From Annona cherimola (Eukaryota > Streptophyta > Magnoliopsida > Magnoliales > Annonaceae), in assembly GCA_030490835.1 (NCBI GenBank), contig CM059975.1:5855579-5919578 (forward strand): a stretch of DNA of 64,000 nucleotides, in the 5' to 3' direction. The translations under genes and the position numbers were made by a program. This document shows positions 56,067-64,000 of the stretch, piece after piece. A model generated the notes under the pieces. It did no database searches, was not told the DNA's origin, and saw nothing but the letters and a program-made list of their open reading frames with translations. How positions within the stretch are numbered: position 1 is the first letter of the stretch; every line of letters starts with the position of its first letter.

Positions 56067-56211
56067 TCTGCTACGTAGACTTCGCCATCTACAGCTTTAA
56101 TTTGGAGAAATTCAAGACTTGGCAAAGGATTTGTGTGTGTGTGTGTGTTTTGTGTGAACGGAGAGCAGGAGCTGAAGAGGAATTTAAAGGAGGGTGGAAA
56201 ACAAAATGGTT

Positions 56212-56286
56212 TTGGATGGTCCAACCTCCAACAAATCATCACACAGGAAGCTTTTAGAATAGCAAAAATTCAGTAAATTACACGTG
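56212..56286 (-). promoter_or_regulatory. Promoter element and G-box upstream of member G
   Basis: TTGGATGGTCCAACCTCC at 56,212-56,229 (plus-strand reading) contains the inverted repeat TTGGA-N3-TCCAA. It matches the member H promoter at all but one position and lies about 24 bp upstream of the TATA-like box. A CACGTG G-box follows at 56,281-56,286. Confidence 0.5.
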
Positions 56287-58560
56287 GATATAAATGTGGA
56301 AGCGTCTTAGATCCGCCTTCTAGATGCTGTGGAATAATAATAACCAAATATGCATCCGGCTAGTCTAGATAAGAATACGAAGAGAGCTCCCGCTTTTGAT
56401 TTTCCTGTTCAGTCCCTTTGGCCAAGTGTACATGCTATTATATTAATATTCCCCAAAAGAGGGAAAGCTATCCTTGCTTATATTGAAAACGACCAAAAAT
56501 GGGTTGATGATTCTAAACTTTCAATTCCCCACTTGTAATCCCAATAATCTTTTCCTGGTTTGGCAGGGAGAAATAAGTTACAAAAGTAATTAAAGAAATT
56601 ATTATTGGTAAAATAGATGAAGCTAAAATATATACACCTTTTTTTGGGAGAAAGGAAAAAATCGAAAAAATAACTACCAATAAGAAAAAAATACTTAAGA
56701 TATCTTACTTAAAGATGTAAAATCATAGTGACAAGGTAAAAAATTTTCTACCTTCTCTTCCCAATCCCAAAGGTTTAAGACTTTAGGTGGATGGATGGCC
56801 AGGGCTCGCCTTCTGGTTTCTATGCCTCATCATAAGAGGTCTATGCCTCATCATAAGAGGTGATTGAATTGCCTGCAATTTCTAATTAATTAATTAGCAG
56901 CCACTTATTATAGGCTTCGGTTTGAGGTGCGCGAACCAAAATTCGGCATGCTACATGTTGTTCGTCAAATGTCATCATCGTGCTCTCGATCAGCTGATGT
57001 CAAATATTAATTAAAATTAATTTTCGGGTAATTGTGTCCCAATGAGTCTACAAAAGCATGTGCATTATATTCAACACACTCCACAACCATCAGCAAAGCA
57101 CTGGTGACCACGAAATGCAGCCACACAGATCAACTCTAAGGTTAAGAATCAGAACACGTCAAAATGAGCAAGGTGTACCTGACCTTAATCCTATATTTTA
57201 AAATCATATTTGATATTTATTTTTATATCAAGTCAGGATAATGTTAGTTTGACTATTATTTTTTCAGTAAGTCTTGGGATAAACTTTGGGTTAGACAAAA
57301 ATGCAAGTCGAATAAGATGATTTTAAAAATTTATAAACTTATTAAGTATAAAAACGCATAGATGCTAAATTTAAATATTATATAGCTCGAACTATTAATA
57401 ATTAATCAAAGTAAAATATCATTACTTAAAAGAACTGAATATTAAAACAAGTTAATAAACTATAACTCATTCAAAAGTTTATTCACAACTTAAAGAACAA
57501 AGTTAAGTGGGTCAAGTTGGTTAAAATAGTATAAGGAAGTCCGAGATCCGGTTAATCCATCCCAACTCATCCTTTTTGAAAAGTATTAAACCTGCCCAGC
57601 CTCCGTATAAAATAGAGTTGGGTCACCCTGATTCCCACCTCTGTTAACTCGCGACTCCAAAATGTCCAAATCATTAATTTCACGACTCAGGAAAATATGC
57701 AGCGACCGATCGATTCGATCCCTAATTCTTTTTAATAATGCAACTTATCTATTATATTTCTCGGAAGTACTTACCTGACAACGATGTATCAAAGTCTAGC
57801 TTTAGTGTTGCTGTCTCATGGCCATTTGGATCACTTTAATGATTAAATAAAATACAATCCACTCATTTTTTTAAAAAATTCATTCATAATTTCGATCAAA
57901 GTTTTAAGTAAGTCATACTTACTTAAAATATTTACAATCATATAAAAATATTAAAATCATTTATAAATCATATAATAATACTTTAAAATAAATATATAAA
58001 TAAAATTTTTATTAGGTTTATTTATATTTTGTGAAAATATGTTTATTTATATTTTTAATCAAAAGAGGAGCAAGCACAAACTGGTCTTACTTTTAAATGT
58101 CTGGGTAGCAGATATAAATTTTTATTTTACATGTATATCGAAGGCTGTTTTATCTTCTAGAATTGATTTAACATAAACAGGTTTGTTTTTACTCCAAACA
58201 TCATTTTTTAAAAAAATTCAACTGATCCATTATATTTACAATTTTTTACTTAAGAAATTAAAAATCATTACAATTAGACGCATGAGTTGAAGACATCCTA
58301 TAAATCTCAGGAGTGTGAATTCAATAATGACACACTCATGTATCCAAGCACAGCGATTTTTTTGGTTTTCTGCATAAAGAATTTGTAATAAATGGATAGG
58401 TTAGATTATAAATAAAAAAAGTATTGTAAAAGTCCATTTGGCATTGAGGAAAAAAATTTACCATTTACGCCTTTATCTTCACACATTTTAATGTAAATTA
58501 ATATTTTAACTATCTATATATTTTTCACATGATAAGTGAAAATGGTTTTATTGTAAAATA
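56230..58560. other. Spacer between array members G and H, first part
   Basis: Contains a perfect 2 x 21-bp duplication at 56,820-56,861 (unit CTATGCCTCATCATAAGAGGT, shown in part) and an AT-rich block. A stretch from about 57,165 to 57,640 bounded by GTGTACCTGACC-like and GAGTTGGGTCACCC-like sequence may be an old hAT relative. I saw no gene. Confidence 0.4.
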
Positions 58561-58569
58561 TATTTTAAG

Positions 58570-58958
58570 TAGGGGTGATTCTACACGTCCGGGTGCACGG
58601 GACCACTCATGTGTCCGGCCATGGGACCCTCCCAAAAATATTTTTTTTTATTTTCTTTTATAAACATGTAGAGTTTAGTGTATTTAACTTATAAATTAAG
58701 TTTTACCATTTTTTAGTACTTTTAAGTATTTTTTATTTTTAAACATAGTAACATTTTCATAATTTTCTAACTTATAAATTACAAAAAATGTCACTATGTT
58801 TAAAAATAAAAAATATTTAAAAACATCCAAAAATTATAAAACTTAGTTTATAGGTTAAATACACATAATTCTATATATTTATAAAAAAAATAAAAAAATG
58901 AATCCCCCGGCTGGACACATGGAATTCCCATGCACCCGGTTGCATGGGATCAGTCCTC
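58570..58958. mobile_element. MULE-type foldback MITE, group 2
   Basis: A 389-bp palindrome with ends TAGGGGTGATTCTACACG and GGATCAGTCCTC and a 9-bp target duplication with one mismatch (TATTTTAAG at 58,561-58,569 and TATTTTAAC at 58,959-58,967). It has the shared internal core and group 2 terminal GGACCACTCATGTG/CATGGGACC motifs, like the kinesin-intron copy. Confidence 0.82.
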
Positions 58959-59559
58959 TATTTTAACTGCGAACAAAGTCTATATTTAATACTTAATTAA
59001 AAATTATTTATTTAGTATAAGGACCCATAAAGTTCTAATTTAATATCTAAATCAGCTAAAATATTAGTCTTACTTGAAATAACAATGCTATATGTTTTCA
59101 TAATATAAAAAAATTTTAATGTGTAAATTGAAGTGATTTTTAAAATCTATACATACTTTTATATATTTTTAGAAGATATGGTACATACAAAACTCCTATT
59201 GATATGATTTCATTTATTTTAGTAAAACAAATAGTATTGAATACAACTAATGGATTGGATCTAGCATGAACCATCAAGATGAAGTTCAACTTGAACGGTT
59301 TGGCTAATTCACCTCGGTAGGACGGGACAGCGAAGTAACCTCGTGCGAAATCAGGATAAAATTCAAATTGAATTCTAAGGATGGTGAAGCCGGCTTCAAA
59401 CGTTTAATTGCCGCACATTGTATTGAATAAAAACAATCTTTGACACGGATCATTCATGTAAAAACATCGATTCCTCAGCTTTACAAATTACAGCAATTTC
59501 CAATCTTGTTTTGAATATATATAGAGATTTGTTATAGTGCAGCGCAATTGCACCAGAAC

Positions 59560-59960
59560 AGCAGTATATTTATTTTTTTTGAACCCTACACATATTAAAA
59601 TAGAATAAAATTTTATACAATTATTTATCTACATATAAATTTTATAACAAATGGTTTACATGTTAAAAAAATAACTTTATTGTTATTTATAACAAACTAT
59701 TTTAAAATAATTTTTTTCAATACGTAAACCATTTACTATAAAATTTATATATAGATAAATAATTGTATAAAATTTTATTATATTATAATATATGTGGAAC
59801 TACGTGCATGAACAACTCTTATATATATATATATACACGTAAATCATTTACTATAAAATTTATATATAGATAAATAATTGTATAAAGTTTTATTGTATTA
59901 TAATATATGTGGAACTATGTGCATGAACAACTCTCTTATATATATATATATATATACACA
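59560..59960. repeat. Foldback repeat with duplicated right arm
   Basis: A left arm at about 59,587-59,665 (AAAATTTTATACAATTATTTATCTA) is inverted at about 59,725-59,807. The right arm plus its TATATA tail is then repeated at 59,838-59,957 with few differences (CATTTACTATAAAATTTATA and GTGCATGAACAACTC in both). A TA microsatellite ends each unit. Non-coding. Confidence 0.7.
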
Positions 59961-60049
59961 TCCATTTTCTAATCATTTTTCATAGTCGGACGTCCTACTT
60001 TCCATTGCATTGCATCGAGGCCGTCCACAGTGGTACATAGCTAGCTAGA

Positions 60050-60176
60050 GGCAGCGTTCTGAGGCGAAATGAGAAAAGCTCGGAGGCCACCTCCACCCAC
60101 TCGTCCTAATCCTCAATCGGATTGATGGAGCCACTTCAGGGCTTGACTTCACCACAAATCTAGAAGCTGTAGCCAT
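60050..60176 (-). pseudogene. Array member I: degenerate copy next to member H
   Basis: It starts MATASRFVVKSSPEVAPSI, resembling the member C N-terminus (MASGARFV-x(4)-EVAPSI). The frame then shifts; the other frame reads WVEVASELFSF, a decayed W-x-E-V-A-P-x-L-L-I-S. No P-x-LETI-x-EE follows. Its ATG is about 120 bp from the stop of member H. A pseudogene of the family. Confidence 0.6.
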
Positions 60177-60296
60177 GGACGTTACGGGAGTCCCAAAATT
60201 GACTTCTTCTGCCATGCTGACCTCAGCATCGAACGGGTGTTTTTCCTGTGATTTGGGGAAGACTTTTTGGATCGGAATTTTGTTGTTTGCCCCTCT

Positions 60297-60500
60297 TTAT
60301 TGGCCGACTTTCTCTGCAGCAGCATCAGCCCCTTCCTCCACGATCGTCTCCAGCTTCGGCGCTTTCGATAGTTTCCTTAGGGAAATGAGCAGAGATGGGG
60401 CCACCTCAAGCCATGCCTGCATGAATCTGGAGCAGCCCTCCATTGCTGGGGCCAACTCCATCTCCATGGATGCCTGCACTAATCTAATTCCTCGGGCCAT
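60297..60500 (-). CDS. Array member H: small protein with LETIVEE motif
   Basis: 67 aa: MARGIRLVQASMEMELAPAM, EGCSRFMQAWLEVAPSLLIS, LRKLSKAPK, LETIVEE at 50-56 and a small alanine-rich tail. It has two AP modules (ELAPA, EVAPS). It is the sister of member G, 4.4 kb away, and is first in transcriptional order. A strong TATA box (CTTTATATAAGG region, 60,585-60,596) lies 85 bp upstream, preceded by a GGTT microsatellite and the shared inverted-repeat element. The frame is open upstream to 60,662, but TATA placement rules out that extension. Function unknown. Confidence 0.75.
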   Translation of the reverse strand: MARGIRLVQASMEMELAPAMEGCSRFMQAWLEVAPSLLISLRKLSKAPKLETIVEEGADAAAEKVGQ

Positions 60501-60616
60501 TCCCGCAAAACAGAGCAGAAGGTGGATTTCGGAAGGGTTGGGGTGTAAGGAAGGTGTTACAGGGGAGGCAGGTGCTCGTTGGGACTTTATATAAGGAGGT
60601 CGGGGAAATAATAGCT

Positions 60617-60663
60617 GGTTGGTTGGTTGGTTGGTTGGTTGGTTGGATAGTCCAACCTCCAAC
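60617..60663 (-). promoter_or_regulatory. GGTT microsatellite and promoter inverted repeat upstream of member H
   Basis: About six GGTT units (60,617-60,645) run into TTGGATAGTCCAACCTCC (60,644-60,661), the same element as in the member G promoter. The microsatellite extends one half of the inverted repeat. It lies about 48 bp upstream of the TATA box. Confidence 0.55.
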
Positions 60664-60664
60664 C

Positions 60665-62270
60665 CGTCAAAAAACCACCTCTACGCAAACTACACGTTTT
60701 AAGCAGCAAAAGTCCAGTAATCCAAGTCCCATCAAGGACCAACCAAGTCACCACGACCCAAAACCCGACTGCGTTGTGCAGGCCCAAAGCTCAAGCAACA
60801 CACTCGGGCAAATCGAGTAATTGGCGTATGGTCAGGTTTCCAGCTTGGTAGTTATCCAACACAAAACATGCATGCGATGCAATCCCATCGGAATGGGAAA
60901 AGGGTGGAAAAGCAAATAATGATAATGACATTGACAAACATCAACCCGGGCCCCGTTTGATTATTTAGCTACAGATAATTAATTATTTTTTAGTAGTGAC
61001 ACTTGGCTAACTGCAGCCATTTTTATATCAAATGTAACCGAAAATCATTTTTAATGTTGGTATTAAGAGCCCAACATGAGCACAATTGGTTGTTATCCGA
61101 GCAGTGTCTCATGTAGATTCGTTGTTTGGCTTACATTCATTGAACAAAATTTGTACTTGGACGATTCAATTGTAAAATAGAATATTAAAAAAAAATAGCC
61201 GTTAAAATTTTACTGTAATTAATAATAGAATTTTAATTTCAATTAGTATTAGATCGTAACCACATTCAAATGCATCTAAATGTAATATCTTTGGTTGCAA
61301 AAAGCTGGTCGCATATAACAAATATTGTTGTAGTCGTGGGTTTCATTGAGATTGTACTTTTAGATGAAATTTGATGATTTTTTAAAATTTTCCTCAGATT
61401 TATTAATAAATTTTATTAAGATTGTAGTTGTAAGCTGGCAAAGAGTTCCATCTCTGTACAGAGGTCTGGATTTTAAGTCCTATCCTAACTATTTTGTTAG
61501 CAATGTTATTAAATTTACATTCTATAGTAGAAAAAATTTAAAAAGACGTACTTGGATTTAGCTATAAATAGAAAAATAAAATAATAAAATTTAAAATTTT
61601 TTTAAAATATCAAAATTCATAGGGTCAAAATTTTAAAAACAAAAATAAATGCGGTTGTATGTGATGGGCACCCTTTCTTCTTTATGCAATTGATTATACT
61701 ACTTTAATTTCCCCATCCAACACCCTCGCAAAAAAAAAAAAAAAAAAAAAAAATCTTCCAAGGGGTATATTTAATTAAAAAAGAAATGTCTGGTTCCTAA
61801 TTAGGGTCCAATTATTTAAAAAAAAAACGCAACACAGTATATTCAAATCTTCTTTTTATGATGGGTACTGCTTATACGATGGCATTCTTTTTTCACCGCG
61901 TAAATATAAAACGATAAAACATCGATTTCGTGGACTTTGGCTAAAGAATTTATTCAAAGCAAAAGCTTATCACAGAAGTGTAGTGAAAATACCTTAGCTT
62001 CCACACACTTTTGTATAATAATTTTTCCTCAAAAATAGGAGAAATAAGAATTCGAAAGTTCGCTTTATTCATACCTCTCTTTCAATCTATTGCTGAGGCC
62101 TAAATAAGCAGGTGAGGCCATTAAAACAGGCCTAAACTAGCACGTAAACCCAGTAAAATGCAACGCCAGATGCAGCCTTTACCCTCGGTCATGGCCACAA
62201 GCCCACGGCTTCTAGATTTGTGGCAATCTGGGAATGCAAAGAGGCCACCAGCCCGGTCGATGATGCACAT
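60665..62270. other. Spacer between the array and the Ty1/copia remnant
   Basis: AT-rich sequence with a poly(A) run at about 61,732-61,753. No gene, RNA gene or element boundary was recognised. Confidence 0.4.
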
Positions 62271-62274
62271 TGAT

Positions 62275-62668
62275 TGTTGAAAAATGGATGCTCTAAAATA
62301 AAATATTATTTATAAAAATATTATAACAAAATAAATACACCCACAATATTTTAACACCCTCTCACAACACAACTTCTCAAGTACATACTTCTCTTACACT
62401 AAGTTCACTACCCAACACCCAAATTTTATTCTCATCTCACACACCTAACTAATGTATACTCACACCTTAACTCACTCTACTCAATTGCTTACCAATTCAC
62501 GCACACCTACATGGAGAGGCCTGCCCCCTTTTTATAGTTGCGTAAAGTCGGTTTGATCACCGACTTTGCAATTAATGCGTGAAGCTGGAAAATTTCAGTT
62601 TTTTCATTTTCGGCGCCTTTTGCTTCTGACGGTTCTAGACAAATCCAGATATGGCAGTACTGCCTTTT
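62275..62668 (-). mobile_element. Putative 3' LTR of a Ty1/copia retrotransposon
   Basis: It lies directly beyond a polypurine tract (GAGGGGGAGAA on the minus strand, about 62,672-62,682) and ends ...CAACA at 62,275. A TATA box, CTATAAAAAGGGGG, lies at about 62,524-62,537 on the minus strand, where an LTR promoter is expected. The expected TG start is not preserved. No second LTR is in the window. Confidence 0.6.
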
Positions 62669-63418
62669 TAATTCTCCCCCTCAGCATTGACTTTCTCTTT
62701 TAACTCTATTTTGGATGTCACGCCAATTCGACTTCTGAGTTTTTCAAATTTTGCTCTAGTTAGTCCCTTGGTAAATATGTCTGCAACTTGATCTTCTGTA
62801 TTGATGTGCTTCATCTCGATTTCTCATCGGAGCACCTTCTCTCGTACATAGTGATAATGTACTTCCACATACTTGGTTCTTGCGTGGAATACAGGTTTCT
62901 CTGCTAATCTTATAGCAGATTTGTTATCACAGTATAGCAATATTGAATGATTAGTATGCTGGTGAAGATCCTTCATAAGCTGCATCAACCACTTGGTTTC
63001 CTGTGCTGCCATAGCTGCTGCTCTATACTCTGCTTCAGTAGTTGATAGAGACACAGTCGGCTGTCTCTTGCTGCACCATGAGATCGTTGCTGATCCGAGA
63101 TCAAATATATATCCAGTGGTTGATCTCCTTGTGTCATGGTCTTCGGCATAATCAGCATCACAATACCTTGCTACCTCGCATATTGCATTCTTCTTATATA
63201 AGAGACCAAGGTTAATGGTTCCTTTTACATACCTTAAGATGCGTCGAACTGCATCTAGATATGATTTCCTTGGTTTTTCCATATAGCGACTTGCTATGCT
63301 GATGGCGAATGCTATATCCAGCCGTGTAAGAGTTAGGTAGATTAAACTACCCACTAGCTGCCGATACATCGTCGAATCTGCTAACTCTTGACCTTCTAGT
63401 GAGCATAGTTTAGGATTA
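62669..63418 (-). pseudogene. Ty1/copia pol fragment (end of reverse transcriptase plus RNase H)
   Basis: The frame runs from [20 protein letters not shown] through [15 protein letters not shown], the RNase H landmarks [30 protein letters not shown] and [10 protein letters not shown], to [23 protein letters not shown] at 62,824-62,826 interrupts it. The same frame then continues (MKHINTEDQVADIFTKGL) to a TAA at the polypurine tract. The element is cut off at about 63,418, so gag, protease, integrase and most of the reverse transcriptase are absent. Confidence 0.88.
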
Positions 63419-64000
63419 AATTAAAATTCTAAAAATAAAATTGAATATAAATTTAAATTAATATTTTACAAGTGGAATCAGGGGGTGAAAAAACGCAACC
63501 GACTTGATTTACAACCTTACTGGCACATGCGCACGAAATTCAATACGAACGATATTCGAATGGGCTCTATAAAGAAAATGGGTCCAGGGTGGGGCCCAAC
63601 TCCATGCGGTCTTTTGTTGGCATTTCCCACGTGCAATCTGGCAAGTGCGGAGTGCTTCCTTGTCGGCACACGCGTTACATGCATGGAAGGCTCTTTTTTT
63701 TTTTTTTTTCTCCTCGGCGCATGCTCAAGTGTAACTGTGTAAGCTGCTGCTGGTCATTACCAACCGCATGTCGCTTAAACGTGTTTTTTTTAAATGGAAA
63801 TCACTAAACCCTGTTTAAATAGCTATTTTTAGATATTTATTCATACTTTAGTAGACCTTGCAGCCTCACGTCTTCTATATACTCTATTTTTTCCCAATAT
63901 TTAAGTAAACCAATGTACACTGTAACAAATTTTCTTTTCCTCCTTTGCTTAACCCTTCAGGCAACGAAATTGCAATGATTTTTGTTGCTAAAATGATAAG
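63419..64000. other. Right-edge sequence without recognised gene
   Basis: AT-rich at the left, a GC-richer patch at 63,560-63,740 and a poly(T) run at about 63,691-63,708. Plus-strand open frames here lack domains. Nothing is supported. Confidence 0.4.

Noticed and set aside
1..64000. CRISPR arrays, operons, ribosome-binding sites and tRNA or rRNA genes
   Set aside because: The sequence is plant nuclear DNA with introns. Repeats are transposon-derived, and no cloverleaf tRNA or rRNA segment was recognised apart from the SINE-like B box.

Overview
This is a nuclear chromosome segment from a flowering plant. The evidence is AT-rich spacer DNA, GT-AG introns, plant-type gene families and a dense load of plant transposable elements (MULE and Tourist-like foldback MITEs, hAT elements, an RTE-type LINE, Ty3 and Ty1 LTR remnants, SINE-like repeats). 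I could not place the species.

Layout. 0-9.9 kb: mostly repeats, with a decayed minus-strand stretch carrying an ESCRT-III VPS32/SNF7-like exon and a possible untranslated first exon near 3.1-3.7 kb, a 401-bp MULE-type foldback, a hAT element, and a Ty3-type LTR-gag stump. 10.0-15.6 kb: a WD40 ribosome-biogenesis gene of the MAK11/PAK1IP1 family on the minus strand, whose 4.6-kb intron holds a full-length but dead RTE LINE. 18.0-27.4 kb: a 19-exon minus-strand KIN-14 kinesin with an N-terminal malectin-like domain, a coiled coil and a minus-end-type motor. 28-34 kb: nested repeats and a pentatricopeptide pseudogene. 35.0-39.4 kb: an eight-exon plus-strand ALIS gene (Cdc50/LEM3 family, beta subunit of P4-ATPase lipid flippases).

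40.9-60.5 kb is the most unusual part. It is a same-orientation array of small intronless genes, all on the minus strand and 2.4-8 kb apart. Seven look intact (58-94 aa) and at least two are decayed. All intact copies share a core of the form W-x-E-x-AP-x-L-(L/I/V)-x-S ... P-x-LETI-x-EE, and most have a TATA box 85-170 bp upstream of the ATG. I do not recognise the family by name. LETI-x-E fits the LxxIxE docking motif for PP2A B56/B' regulatory subunits, so a speculative role is a family of short intracellular phosphatase-docking proteins. Three members share an inverted-repeat promoter element.

60.7-64 kb: AT-rich spacer and the 3' end of a Ty1/copia element with its polypurine tract and a putative LTR. 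The three large genes are unrelated housekeeping or cell-biology genes. The array is a local expansion, and the transposable elements account for most of the remaining spacer.
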